Shown here: piece by piece, positions 1-7,161 of the stretch
Layout: every line of letters begins with the position of its first letter
Position numbering within the stretch: position 1 is the first letter of the stretch
Assembly (NCBI GenBank): GCA_020072845.1
Contig: JAIQGF010000016.1
Location: 1 to 64,000, forward strand
Source of the DNA: Terriglobia bacterium
GTDB taxonomy: Bacteria > Acidobacteriota > Terriglobia > Terriglobales > Acidobacteriaceae
Direction of reading: 5' to 3'
DNA: 64,000 nt
Made by a program: the position numbers and the translations under genes
Notes under the pieces: generated by a model
Seen by the model: the letters and a program-made list of their open reading frames with translations, nothing else
Databases searched by the model: none
What the model was told of the DNA's origin: nothing

Positions 1-1
1 A

Positions 2-589
2 GCTCCCAAAGCCCAGAAAATCGACATGAGCCAGGATCCTGCCTGCAAGGGAACCAACACTGTCGAGACCCTGGTCGTCAATAGCGGCAATCTGGAAAAC
101 GCTTTCGTGTACGTGAAGGACGGGCTGGGCAGCCGCACTTTCGAAGTGCCTAAGGAGCCCGTCACGCTCGATCAGCAGGGCTGCCGCTATCACCCGCACG
201 TGCTCGGCATCATGACCGGCCAGACCTTGAAGGTCCTCAACAGCGATCCCACCACCCACAACATCCACCCCACACCGAAAGACAACCGGGAGTGGAACGA
301 GTCGCAACCGCCCAAGGCGCCGGCCATCGAGAAGACCTTCGCCCGCGAAGAAATTATGCTGCCGGTGAAGTGCAACCAGCATCCTTGGATGAAGATGTAC
401 ATCAATGTCGTCAAGAGCCCGTATTTTGCGGTCACCGACAAGGATGGCAAGTACACCCTCAAGGGACTACCGCCGGGCACGTACACCATCGCCGTGGTGC
501 AGGAAAAACTCGGCGAGCAGACGCAGCAGATCACCGTCGGCCCGAAGGAATCCAAGACCGCCGACTTCACCATGAAAGCGGCGCAGTAG
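2..589 (+). CDS. Cupredoxin-like protein with carboxypeptidase-regulatory-like C-terminus (5' partial)
   Basis: The frame is open from base 2 with no stop before the first ATG at 26, and the residues before that ATG continue a plausible beta-strand, so the gene probably starts upstream of the window. The first half (about residues 10-130) resembles a plastocyanin-like fold and has possible metal ligands in THNIHP, CNQHPWM and a Cys near the N-terminus (DPAC). The last 50 residues read as a carboxypeptidase-regulatory-like beta-sandwich (DKDGKYTLKGLPPGTYTI). It precedes ctaA and ctaB, so a role in the periplasmic side of respiration or copper handling is inferred. A signal peptide would be outside the window. 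Confidence 0.7.
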   Translation, partial: APKAQKIDMSQDPACKGTNTVETLVVNSGNLENAFVYVKDGLGSRTFEVPKEPVTLDQQGCRYHPHVLGIMTGQTLKVLNSDPTTHNIHPTPKDNREWNESQPPKAPAIEKTFAREEIMLPVKCNQHPWMKMYINVVKSPYFAVTDKDGKYTLKGLPPGTYTIAVVQEKLGEQTQQITVGPKESKTADFTMKAAQ

Positions 590-590
590 T

Positions 591-694
591 TCCTGGTTCT
601 CGGTTCTCGGTTTTCGGTTCTCGGTTTTCGGTTCAGCCAAGCTGATCGTCAACCGGGGACCGGAAACCCGCGACCGATGACCGACAACTGATAA
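591..694. repeat. Heptad-repeat inverted block between the cupredoxin gene and ctaA
   Basis: Starting two bases after the upstream stop, units of the form TTYTCGG repeat about five times in exact 7-bp register. A short non-repetitive centre follows, then an inverted arm built on ACCGA/ACCGG units. It fills almost the whole spacer and ends just before the ctaA start at 700. Confidence 0.75.
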
Positions 695-699
695 CTTAC

Positions 700-1647
700 A
701 TGTCGCTGACCACGCCATTCAATAAGGCGCATCATCGTTTCGCGACCATCGTCGCCTTCTGCACTTTTCTTCTCATCATCGCCGGCGCCCTGGTCACCAG
801 CAATGACGCCGGGCTCGCCGTTCCCGATTGGCCGACCTCGTTCCATCATTGGCCGGTGACTTACGGCTACTTCACCGTGCCGCTGGTCGGCGGAATCCGT
901 TGGGAACACGGCCATCGCATCCTCGCGCAATTCATCGGACTGTTGACCATCGTTCTGGCCATCTGGACCTCGAAGGTGGACCGCCGTCCCTGGATGCGCA
1001 AGCTGGGATGGGCTGCGCTCGCGACCGTGATCGCCCAGGGTGTCCTCGGCGGGATTACCGTGCTGCACTTCCTCCCGCCCAGCGTTTCCGCGGCCCACGC
1101 GACCCTTGGCCAGACGTTTTTCTGCCTCGTGGTTTCCATCTGGCTTCTCACCGGACGCACCTGGGTCCAGGACCCGCGCATGCAGCTTCCCACCAAGCGG
1201 CCGAGCTTGCCCTGGCTGGCGACCGCCGCCGCGGCCTGCGTCTATGTGCAATTAATTTTGGGAGCCGCGTTCCGCCATCATGGCATCAAACTCCTGCCGC
1301 ACATCATCAGCGCCGCTGTGGTGACGTTTGTCCTGCTGTGGACGGTGGTGCGCGTGCTCAGTGAATATGCGTTGGTGCAACAGCTTCGCCGTCCCGCTCT
1401 CATGCTGCTGGCTCTCTTGATGGTCCAACTCACGCTCGGTTTTGGCGCCTGGCTGACCCGCGTCGAATGGGGACGCGAGGCGCCCCAGCCTGGAATGCCG
1501 ATGGTCTACGCCACCGTGGCGCACGTTGCCGTGGGCGCGCTGCTGCTGGCGACCACCGTCGTGCTTGCCATCCAGGCATGGCGGCACGTCGCGATTCCAA
1601 CCGCGGAGCGCATTCCCGCGCACGCTGTCAAGCCGGTGGCCGTATGA
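700..1647 (+). CDS. ctaA: Heme A synthase (COX15/CtaA family)
   Basis: This integral membrane enzyme oxidises the C8 methyl of heme O to the formyl of heme A for aa3-type cytochrome oxidase. The 315-aa protein has about eight hydrophobic segments. The expected histidines sit in the usual places: EHGHR after TM2, SAAHATLGQ, LLPHIISA and YATVAHVAVG. The N-terminal motif TSNDAGLAVPDWPTS is typical of the family. Its stop overlaps the ctaB start in an ATGA tetranucleotide, so the two are translationally coupled and work in sequence, CtaB making heme O and CtaA making heme A. Confidence 0.95.
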   Translation: MSLTTPFNKAHHRFATIVAFCTFLLIIAGALVTSNDAGLAVPDWPTSFHHWPVTYGYFTVPLVGGIRWEHGHRILAQFIGLLTIVLAIWTSKVDRRPWMRKLGWAALATVIAQGVLGGITVLHFLPPSVSAAHATLGQTFFCLVVSIWLLTGRTWVQDPRMQLPTKRPSLPWLATAAAACVYVQLILGAAFRHHGIKLLPHIISAAVVTFVLLWTVVRVLSEYALVQQLRRPALMLLALLMVQLTLGFGAWLTRVEWGREAPQPGMPMVYATVAHVAVGALLLATTVVLAIQAWRHVAIPTAERIPAHAVKPVAV

Positions 1648-2606
1648 GCGCCGCTACGCCTCCAATCCACACCGATGGGGTGGCCCACCCTTTTCGCGCG
1701 CGCTTTTCGCGCGAAAGGGTGGGGGGGCTACTTCAGGATTACTCCGAGCTCATCAAGCTGCGCGTCACCTCGCTCATCGTGCTCAGCGCCTGGGCGGGTG
1801 CGTACTTCGCCGCGCCGCGCGCCGGGGTCGCACAGCTTTCATGGCCGGTGCTGCACGCGCTCATCGGAATCTCGCTCATCGCCGCCGGTTCCGCCGCGTT
1901 GAACGAGGTCTTTGAAAAAGACGTCGATGCCCTCATGCGCCGCACCGCGCATCGGCCGCTGCCCTCCAAGCGCATGGGCCTGGTGCATGCCAGCATGGTG
2001 TCGGGAATGTTGGTTTTCGGCGGCGCGCTTTACCTGGCGCTCTTCTGCAACCTCCTGACCGGGTGCCTGGCGCTCGCCACCGCCATCGTCTATCTGGCTG
2101 CGTACACGCCACTGAAGCGCGTTTCGCCCGTCTGCACCTTTGTCGGCGCCTTTCCCGGCGCCATGCCGCCGCTGCTCGGCTGGACCGCCCTGCGCGGACG
2201 CATCGAAATTGAAGGCCTCATCCTGTTCGCGATTGTTTTCTTCTGGCAGTTCCCGCACTTCTATTCCATCGCCTGGCTCTACCGCGAGGACTACCAGCGG
2301 GCCAGTATCCGCATGCTGCCCGTGGTCGAGGCTACCGGCAAAGCCACCAGCCGCGAGATCGTGCTCTATTCCATCGCGCTGCTGCCCGCCAGCTTCGCGC
2401 CCACGCTGCTACACATGTCGGGCAACCTCTATCTTTTTGGCGCGGCCGTCATGGGCATGATCTTCTTCTATTTTGGCATCCGCCTCGCCGCCTTCAAGCA
2501 GCCCTTGACCTCGGGCCACTCCAAGCGCCGCGCGCGCCAGTTGCTTCTCGCCACCGTTTTCTACCTGCCGCTGCTGTTCGCGCTGATGATGCTGAATTCC
2601 CGCTAG
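1644..2606 (+). CDS. ctaB: Protoheme IX farnesyltransferase (heme O synthase)
   Basis: UbiA-family prenyltransferase that adds a farnesyl group to heme B. The start is placed at the ATG at 1644 inside the ATGA overlap with ctaA. A longer frame reaching back to 1467 runs through ctaA and is not credible. The 320-aa product has the Asp-rich motif N-E-V-F-E-K-D-V-D followed by RRTAHRPLP, and a second loop around YTPLKR. Oddly, residues about 14-27 are encoded by a GC-rich palindrome (1685-1723) that looks inserted into the poorly conserved N-terminus. Confidence 0.93.
   Translation: MSAATPPIHTDGVAHPFRARFSRERVGGLLQDYSELIKLRVTSLIVLSAWAGAYFAAPRAGVAQLSWPVLHALIGISLIAAGSAALNEVFEKDVDALMRRTAHRPLPSKRMGLVHASMVSGMLVFGGALYLALFCNLLTGCLALATAIVYLAAYTPLKRVSPVCTFVGAFPGAMPPLLGWTALRGRIEIEGLILFAIVFFWQFPHFYSIAWLYREDYQRASIRMLPVVEATGKATSREIVLYSIALLPASFAPTLLHMSGNLYLFGAAVMGMIFFYFGIRLAAFKQPLTSGHSKRRARQLLLATVFYLPLLFALMMLNSR
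1685..1723. repeat. Palindromic element inside the ctaB 5' coding region
   Basis: CCACCCTTTTCGCGCG at 1685-1700 is matched by its near-perfect inverse CGCGCGAAAGGGTGGG at 1708-1723, one A being absent. The arms flank a 7-nt loop and the hairpin lies within translated sequence, 41 nt after the ctaB start. It could slow translation initiation or form a hairpin in the ctaA-ctaB mRNA. The same CCACCC...GGGTGG ends recur in the mobA insertion near 38.3 kb. Confidence 0.7.
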
Positions 2607-2644
2607 CTCTCCCTGGTGAATGTTTGAACTCGCGCTGGTCCTCT

Positions 2645-2733
2645 GGGAAGGGCACGGCGGAACCTGTCCCGAGCGAAGCCGAGGGAGCCGTGCCGCCAAG
2701 CTGCCAATTAACCTTCGGCTTTAGCCGCTGAGG
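2645..2733 (+). repeat. Dispersed palindromic element, family B (copy 1)
   Basis: The order GGGAAGGGCACGGC, GCCGTGCC, then GGCTTTAGCC-type sequence followed by CTGAGGT matches the reverse complement of 9383-9450 in both order and motifs. The left hairpin has the 8-bp stem GGCACGGC/GCCGTGCC. It lies downstream of ctaB and directly before the promoter of the next gene. Confidence 0.55.
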
Positions 2734-2765
2734 TACGTGTACTCGGTTGTGCGGCGTGGGCGCAA

Positions 2766-2774
2766 TGCTAATAT
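2766..2774 (+). promoter_or_regulatory. Extended -10 box (TGC-TAATAT) for the 2784 gene
   Basis: TGC followed by TAATAT ends 9 nt before the ATG at 2784. Transcription would start at or next to the start codon, giving a leaderless or near-leaderless mRNA. No convincing -35 hexamer is visible. Confidence 0.5.
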
Positions 2775-2783
2775 GCACCCGCC

Positions 2784-3512
2784 ATGGGTTTAGGGTTTGT
2801 CCTCCTAATTTGGGCAGTGGTTTGGGCTGTTTTGGCTACGGTAGGGGCGCTCGTTCTCGGCGGGACGACAGCGTTGCTCACGCGGGCCGCGAGTCATGGT
2901 CGTCGAACAGTCATTATTGCGGCTGCCCTGTTTCCGTTCATCTGTGTTGCCTGGGGAGCGGCCGTGTTTGTATTCCAAGCCATCATCAATGAAACCGTTC
3001 TCAATCGTGACCTCGGTCTAGGTGATACGTGGCATTGCCCCCTGCCGAATGGATATCACCTCATGATGATCGACCTGACCGACCAAGGTTGGATCTACAA
3101 CCCCAAAACGCAGCGTTTCAGCGGGACTGTTGTGTCGCAAGGCGACTCGATGGATGGTGTCCGCTTGGTCCAAGTGGCGGGGCGCTACATTCTCGGTGGT
3201 GCGGACACGAAATTGGCTGAACATTTTGGACAGAATAGCAGTTCGGTAGATGCTTATTTTGCGTTGGATACGCAGACGGGCAAGAGAACTGTTTTCTCGA
3301 ATTATGATGAACTGCGCGCCGCAGCAGGGCAGCTTGGAGTCTCCTTAAAGTTGGAGCCCATTTACAACGTGTATCGGCGTTACCGTTTTACTTGGTTTGA
3401 TGTGCTCGCTGGCTTCTTGCTGCTCGCACCTCCGCTGGTCTCCGCGTATTTCCTCTTCCGTTGGATCGCGAGAGTACGCAGAACGCGCGAATCAATTCCT
3501 CAAGCCGTATGA
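2784..3512 (+). CDS. Uncharacterised membrane protein with three predicted TM segments
   Basis: I do not recognise the family. The 242-aa protein has hydrophobic stretches at about residues 3-32, 43-66 and 205-228. Between the last two lies a roughly 135-residue polar domain with GLGDTWHCPLPNGYHLMMIDL, probably a beta-rich extracytoplasmic domain. The tail is basic (RWIARVRRTR). No Shine-Dalgarno precedes the ATG, but an extended -10 lies 9 nt upstream. Base composition is less GC-rich than in the neighbours. A 14-bp near-repeat of the ctaB 3' end follows the gene (see 3551-3564), so the gene may be an insertion. Confidence 0.7.
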   Translation: MGLGFVLLIWAVVWAVLATVGALVLGGTTALLTRAASHGRRTVIIAAALFPFICVAWGAAVFVFQAIINETVLNRDLGLGDTWHCPLPNGYHLMMIDLTDQGWIYNPKTQRFSGTVVSQGDSMDGVRLVQVAGRYILGGADTKLAEHFGQNSSSVDAYFALDTQTGKRTVFSNYDELRAAAGQLGVSLKLEPIYNVYRRYRFTWFDVLAGFLLLAPPLVSAYFLFRWIARVRRTRESIPQAV

Positions 3513-3550
3513 CCCAAACCGACCCACCGGTGTCCGTGGTTCTACTGTGT

Positions 3551-3564
3551 TGAATTCCCACTAG
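3551..3564 (+). repeat. Near-duplicate of the ctaB 3' end (direct repeat)
   Basis: TGAATTCCCACTAG here matches TGAATTCCCGCTAG at 2593-2606, the last codons and stop of ctaB, in 13 of 14 positions and in the same orientation. The two copies bracket the membrane-protein gene at 2784-3512. Confidence 0.5.
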
Positions 3565-3619
3565 GTCCCAACCACCGACAAGCCCTTCCCTGCTGCGCAA
3601 TTACCAGCCTGCTTCCCGG

Positions 3620-3648
3620 TTGACACGGGCATAGTGTCGTGCTAAGAT
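3620..3648 (+). promoter_or_regulatory. Sigma70-type promoter (TTGACA, 17-bp spacer, TAAGAT)
   Basis: TTGACA at 3620-3625 and TAAGAT at 3643-3648 are separated by exactly 17 bp. It is the most canonical promoter in the window. Transcription would start near 3655, inside the palindrome at 3653-3673, and would serve the gene at 3694. Confidence 0.75.
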
Positions 3649-3652
3649 ATTA

Positions 3653-3673
3653 ATATATCGTGTTACGATATAT
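3653..3673. promoter_or_regulatory. Probable repressor operator overlapping +1
   Basis: ATATATCGT, a GTT centre and ACGATATAT form a perfect 9-bp inverted repeat starting 4 bp after the -10 box. A dimeric repressor bound here would block initiation. The ATATCG/CGATAT half-sites resemble those of small winged-helix repressors such as PadR or ArsR types. That assignment is inference, and no such regulator gene is in the window. Confidence 0.6.
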
Positions 3674-3693
3674 AGTTCGACAAGGAGGATGGC

Positions 3694-3987
3694 ATGGCTG
3701 CTGCGATGTTTTTCTGGACCGTACTGGGCGGACTGGTGGGTGGGTTCGCAAAATCGGTGCTGTGGTATGAGCGCGCGCAAAGCTGGCTGGCGTGCGTGCT
3801 GGTCGGCGTCGTCGGTGGAATTGCAGGCGGCGTTGCGCGCAAATTCGCCGGCCCGACCGACGGATTCGACTTGAGCAGCATGGGCCTGGTGATCGTGGCG
3901 GCAGCGGCGCTGCTCTGCGTGTACAGCCTGTTCGCGCCGCGCGAGCAGGCAGCCGCGACCGCCGGCCACGAACGTCGCGCCGCCTGA
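3694..3987 (+). CDS. Small glycine-rich membrane protein
   Basis: The 97-aa protein has three hydrophobic segments (about residues 3-22, 32-50 and 64-82), the first two with glycine-spaced faces (TVLGGLVGGFAKS and GVVGGIAGGVARK). This resembles GlsB/YeaQ/YmgE-type small membrane proteins, but the match is loose. The ATG follows an excellent Shine-Dalgarno (AAGGAGG at 3682-3688). It is transcribed from the strong promoter at 3620 under a likely operator, which suggests an inducible, perhaps stress-related, gene. Confidence 0.65.
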   Translation: MAAAMFFWTVLGGLVGGFAKSVLWYERAQSWLACVLVGVVGGIAGGVARKFAGPTDGFDLSSMGLVIVAAAALLCVYSLFAPREQAAATAGHERRAA

Positions 3988-4038
3988 AGGCGGAGCGTTC
4001 TGTAAGAGGACGAAAAGCCCGAGCGGCAAGGGTTCGGA

Positions 4039-4066
4039 GGGAGGGGTGTGCGATCCTGCCCCTCCC
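4039..4066. other. GC hairpin downstream of the 3694 gene
   Basis: GGGAGGGG at 4039-4046 pairs perfectly with CCCCTCCC at 4059-4066 across a 12-nt loop. No T-tract follows, so it is not a standard intrinsic terminator, but it lies where one would be expected. Confidence 0.4.
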
Positions 4067-4122
4067 GCATAGGTCCTGAACCCGCACCGGGTGACGCGAG
4101 CTCAGGATCTATGCGCCTCTTT

Positions 4123-4153
4123 GAAGCCTGAAGCCTGCAGCCTGCTGTAAAAT
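4123..4153 (+). promoter_or_regulatory. AGCCTGA heptad block abutting a -10 box for the ABC transporter
   Basis: Three AGCCTGA/AGCCTGC heptads run directly into TAAAAT at 4148-4153, which ends 5 nt before the GTG start at 4159. Transcription would begin about at the GTG, giving a leaderless message. Confidence 0.45.
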
Positions 4154-4158
4154 GGCTT

Positions 4159-5163
4159 GTGGCCTTGTCCGCCGAATTAGCCCCACAAACTGCCGCAACC
4201 GCGCCTGTCATCCAGGTGGAGGACGTGCGCCACCTCTACGACGGGCGACCTGCGCTCGACGGTGTCACCTTCGACGTGCGCCCGGCGGAGATCTTTGGCC
4301 TGCTCGGCCCCAACGGCAGCGGCAAGACCACGCTGTTCCGCATTCTCTCCACGCTGATGCTTCCGTCCCAGGGCCGCGCCGTCATCATGGGCCACGACGC
4401 GGCGCAAGATCCCACTGGACTGCGCCGTCATATCGGCGTCGTATTCCAGGCGCAGAGCATTGACATCAAGCTGAGCGCGGCCGAGAACCTGCGCCACGTC
4501 GGACATCTGTACGGATTGCGGGGAGCGCCGCTGAAAGTGCGCATCGCGGAGATGCTGGGGCGTGTCGGGCTTGCTGACCGCGCCAACGACCGCGCCGAGA
4601 CCTTTTCCGGCGGCATGCAGCGACGGTTGGAGCTAGCCAAGGGCCTGCTGCATCATCCGTCGGTGCTGCTGCTGGACGAGCCCACGACGGGCCTCGATCC
4701 GGGCGCGCGCCGCGACCTCTGGCAGTATCTGCACATCCTGCGCGAGCAGGAGCGTGTCACCGTGATCGTGACCACGCACCTGATGGAAGAGGCCGAGCGC
4801 TGCGACCGCCTCGCCATCCTGAGCGAAGGCAAGCTGGTCGCGCTGGGAACGCCCGCGGAACTGAAGCGCGAGATCGGCGGCGACGTCATCTTGCTGGAAG
4901 CCGCCGATCCGGAATCGCTGGCACGGCGCATCCACGGGCGCTACCGGCTCGACGCCACCGTGATTGCCGGAAAGGTGCGCCTGGAGCGGGAAAGCGGCCA
5001 TCGCTTCGTCACCGACGTGGTGGAAGCTTTTCCCGGCGAGATCCAATCCATGTCGGTGAGCAAGCCGACGCTGGAGGATGTATTCATCCATCGCACCGGA
5101 CACAGGTTCTGGACCGACGACCAGAAGGCGGAAGACCAACACGCCTCCAGAACCGAGCACTAA
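4159..5163 (+). CDS. ABC-2 type transporter ATP-binding protein (DrrA/NodI-like)
   Basis: Cytoplasmic ATPase of an exporter of the drug/lipid/polysaccharide ABC-2 class. The 334-aa protein has Walker A GPNGSGKTT (about residue 51), the Q-loop in VVFQAQ, the signature FSGGMQRR, Walker B VLLLDEPTTGLDPGA and the switch His in VTTHLMEEAE, followed by a C-terminal regulatory region. The GTG at 4159 is the only reasonable start, and it has no Shine-Dalgarno but a -10 box just upstream. The stop TAA lies in the first unit of the heptad block that leads into the partner permease. Confidence 0.9.
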   Translation: MALSAELAPQTAATAPVIQVEDVRHLYDGRPALDGVTFDVRPAEIFGLLGPNGSGKTTLFRILSTLMLPSQGRAVIMGHDAAQDPTGLRRHIGVVFQAQSIDIKLSAAENLRHVGHLYGLRGAPLKVRIAEMLGRVGLADRANDRAETFSGGMQRRLELAKGLLHHPSVLLLDEPTTGLDPGARRDLWQYLHILREQERVTVIVTTHLMEEAERCDRLAILSEGKLVALGTPAELKREIGGDVILLEAADPESLARRIHGRYRLDATVIAGKVRLERESGHRFVTDVVEAFPGEIQSMSVSKPTLEDVFIHRTGHRFWTDDQKAEDQHASRTEH

Positions 5164-5189
5164 TTGCTAATCGCTAATTGCTAATTGCT
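5160..5189 (+). repeat. GCTAATT heptad repeats joining the ABC ATPase and permease genes
   Basis: Four GCTAATT/GCTAATC units in exact 7-bp register supply the stop codon of the ATPase (TAA at 5161-5163) and run to the base before the permease ATG at 5190. The spacer consists of repeat and nothing else. Confidence 0.8.
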
Positions 5190-6014
5190 ATGGCTTCAGG
5201 CACCCAAACCGTTCCCGCACCAATCGCAGCGCCCTCGGTGGGCGCGCTCATCCCCGCACTCAGCCTGTGGTGGCGCGAGATCGTCCGCTTCTACCGCCAG
5301 CGCTCGCGGGTAGTCGGCGTCATTGCTTCGCCGGTCCTGTTCTGGATCGTGATCGGCTCCGGCTTCGGCACCTCGTTCAAAGGCGGCAGCGGCGCGGGCA
5401 ACCAGCACTATCTCGACTACTTCTTTCCCGGCGCGCTCATCATGATCGTGCTCTTCACCTCGATCTTTACCATGATGTCGGTGATCGAGGACCGCAAGGA
5501 AGGGTTCCTGCTGTCGGTGCTGGTGGCGCCGGTGCATCGTTCGGTCATCGTGCTCGGCAAGGTGCTGGGCGGAACGACGCTCTCGATGATTCAGGGGCTG
5601 GTGTTTCTCTGCTTCGCGCCCGCGCTGGGCATTCATCTTGGCCTGGCGCAGTTCGGCCTGATCGTGCTCGACGTCTTCCTGGTCTCGTTCGCCCTCACCG
5701 GGCTGGGTTTCATCATCGCCTGGCCGATGGATTCCTCGCAGGGCTTCCACGCGGTGATCAACCTGTTCCTGATTCCGCTGTGGCTGCTTTCGGGCGCGCT
5801 GTTTCCGCTCACCGGCGCCTCCGGATGGATTCGCCTGCTGATGCGCATCAATCCGCTGACCTACGGAACCGAAGCCTTGCGCACACTGCTTTTCCCGGCC
5901 AGTGCGATCTTTGCCGTGAGCACTTGTTTGATCGTGCTGATGGGATTCTCCCTGGTGATGTTCTTCGCTGCGTTCGTGGTCGCCAATCGCCGGACGACCA
6001 AACCCGCGGCCTAG
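5190..6014 (+). CDS. ABC-2 type transporter permease
   Basis: Membrane partner of the preceding ATPase. The 274-aa protein begins with a cytoplasmic N-terminus containing the WWREIVRFYRQRSR entry helix, followed by six hydrophobic segments. The typical ABC-2 motif region EDRKEGFLLSVLVAPV follows TM2. I prefer the ATG at 5190 because an in-frame TTG at 5178 lies inside the heptad repeat. The exported substrate cannot be told from sequence. Confidence 0.88.
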   Translation: MASGTQTVPAPIAAPSVGALIPALSLWWREIVRFYRQRSRVVGVIASPVLFWIVIGSGFGTSFKGGSGAGNQHYLDYFFPGALIMIVLFTSIFTMMSVIEDRKEGFLLSVLVAPVHRSVIVLGKVLGGTTLSMIQGLVFLCFAPALGIHLGLAQFGLIVLDVFLVSFALTGLGFIIAWPMDSSQGFHAVINLFLIPLWLLSGALFPLTGASGWIRLLMRINPLTYGTEALRTLLFPASAIFAVSTCLIVLMGFSLVMFFAAFVVANRRTTKPAA

Positions 6015-6021
6015 CAGCCAG

Positions 6022-6861
6022 CTACTTGCGCTCACGGCCCAGGATCGCCTTCTCGGTGAGCACTGCCTGTTCCCGCACGCGATCCGGCATGTTGGGCAGG
6101 TTCTTATCATAAGCAGTAACGGCGGGAAGGTCTTCTTTGCGGCCGACAAGGTAGAGCGCGCGCAGCGCTTCCCAAACCTGTTCGGGAGCGGGATCCATCA
6201 CCGCCAGTTCGGTTCCCGCCTGCACCTGCGCGCCCTGCGCGACACCGAAGGAGCGCACGCGTCCAGCGATTGGCGAGCGCACTTCCACCGTGGTTCCATT
6301 CACGTCGAGCTTGGCGATGGTTCCGTTCTGGCGGATCGCTTCACCGAGCTTGGCGAGGTCCGCGACGCGTCCCGCTTGCGGCGCCGTGACTTTGGCGGGC
6401 TGGAGCATTTCCACCAACTGCGGACGTCCGCTGGCGTCGCCGAATCGGACCAGCGAGAGCGCGGCGTTGCCGCGGACCATGGGCGACGCGTCGCGCAGCA
6501 TCGGCAGCAGCGCCTGGTGAAATTCGGGGCGCGTGTTGTCCTGGCCCATGATCCACGCGTCGGTATTGCGGACCTCTTCGACCGGGCTGGAGGCAAGGCG
6601 GACGGCGTCGGGATACCAGCGCGCGGCGCCGGCGTCGTGCTTCGCCATGCGCTCGCCGAGTTGGACGAGCGCGTGCTGAATACGGCGAGGCTTCTGCTGG
6701 TCGTGGATGTACTCATCGAGCTCGCGGTCGGTGAGCTGGCGCCCGAACCAGGTGCTGTGCCAGAACAGAAACGGCAGCAGCACGATGGCCCATGCGACCA
6801 CGAAGAACAGGATGCGCGAGCGCACCGACATGGATTTGCGCTCGAAGTTGGGGTCTTTCAC
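6022..6861 (-). CDS. Membrane-anchored HEAT-like/lipoyl-like domain protein of an oxidase-associated cluster
   Basis: The 279-aa product (GTG at 6861; an ATG at 6831 is the alternative) has one N-terminal TM segment (SRILFFVVAWAIVLLPFLFW). Next come HEAT/PBS-lyase-like helical repeats (PEFHQALLPMLRDASPMVR, AALSLVRFGD) and a beta-rich domain resembling a biotinyl/lipoyl fold (VEVRSPIAGRVRSFGVAQGAQVQAGTEL, quoted here only as landmarks near residues 185-215). No lipoylated Lys motif is evident, so cofactor attachment is unlikely. It is last in a minus-strand group with the 89-aa protein and the DUF420 protein. A structural or assembly role in the cytochrome oxidase cluster is inferred from context. 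Confidence 0.6.
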   Translation of the reverse strand: MKDPNFERKSMSVRSRILFFVVAWAIVLLPFLFWHSTWFGRQLTDRELDEYIHDQQKPRRIQHALVQLGERMAKHDAGAARWYPDAVRLASSPVEEVRNTDAWIMGQDNTRPEFHQALLPMLRDASPMVRGNAALSLVRFGDASGRPQLVEMLQPAKVTAPQAGRVADLAKLGEAIRQNGTIAKLDVNGTTVEVRSPIAGRVRSFGVAQGAQVQAGTELAVMDPAPEQVWEALRALYLVGRKEDLPAVTAYDKNLPNMPDRVREQAVLTEKAILGRERK

Positions 6862-6889
6862 GATCGGGGTCGGCAACGGCAAGAAATCT

Positions 6890-7159
6890 TCACTCCTCAA
6901 TATCAACGTCGAGCACGCGCTCCTGCTCAAGGTAATGCGACATGGCGTACTGCGCCAGCAGGCTGGTCGAGACCAGCACTTCCGCTCCGATCCATTCGCC
7001 CTTGGGGTGCGGAATATTCGCAGGATGCTTGCAAGCTCCGCTGGAGCCGAATTCGGGGCCGAAGAACGAGCCTTGGCTCTCGGGATACTGCTGCAGCGCG
7101 AACCAGGCTTCGTGGCCGATGGTTTCGCCGACATCGATCTTGAGCTTTACCACGGGCAT
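6890..7159 (-). CDS. Uncharacterised 89-aa soluble protein
   Basis: I do not recognise this family. The protein has no signal peptide or TM segment. It contains GHEAWFALQQYPESQG and a single Cys in SGACKHPANIPHPKG, and ends acidic (DVDIEE). Its start lies 2 bp after the stop of the DUF420 gene and it precedes the HEAT/lipoyl-like gene, so the three are almost certainly one operon. Association with heme-copper oxidase assembly is an inference from the neighbours. Confidence 0.65.
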   Translation of the reverse strand: MPVVKLKIDVGETIGHEAWFALQQYPESQGSFFGPEFGSSGACKHPANIPHPKGEWIGAEVLVSTSLLAQYAMSHYLEQERVLDVDIEE

Positions 7160-7161
7160 AC

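Noticed and set aside
1467-1643. Upstream extension of ctaB
   Set aside because: The extension lies wholly within ctaA coding sequence, and the ATGA overlap gives a better start.
2784-3564. Insertion sequence or integron cassette
   Set aside because: No transposase or integrase, no terminal inverted repeats, and only one 14-bp imperfect direct repeat.
4039-4066. Rho-independent terminator
   Set aside because: The stem is good but no T-tract follows, so it is listed only as a hairpin.
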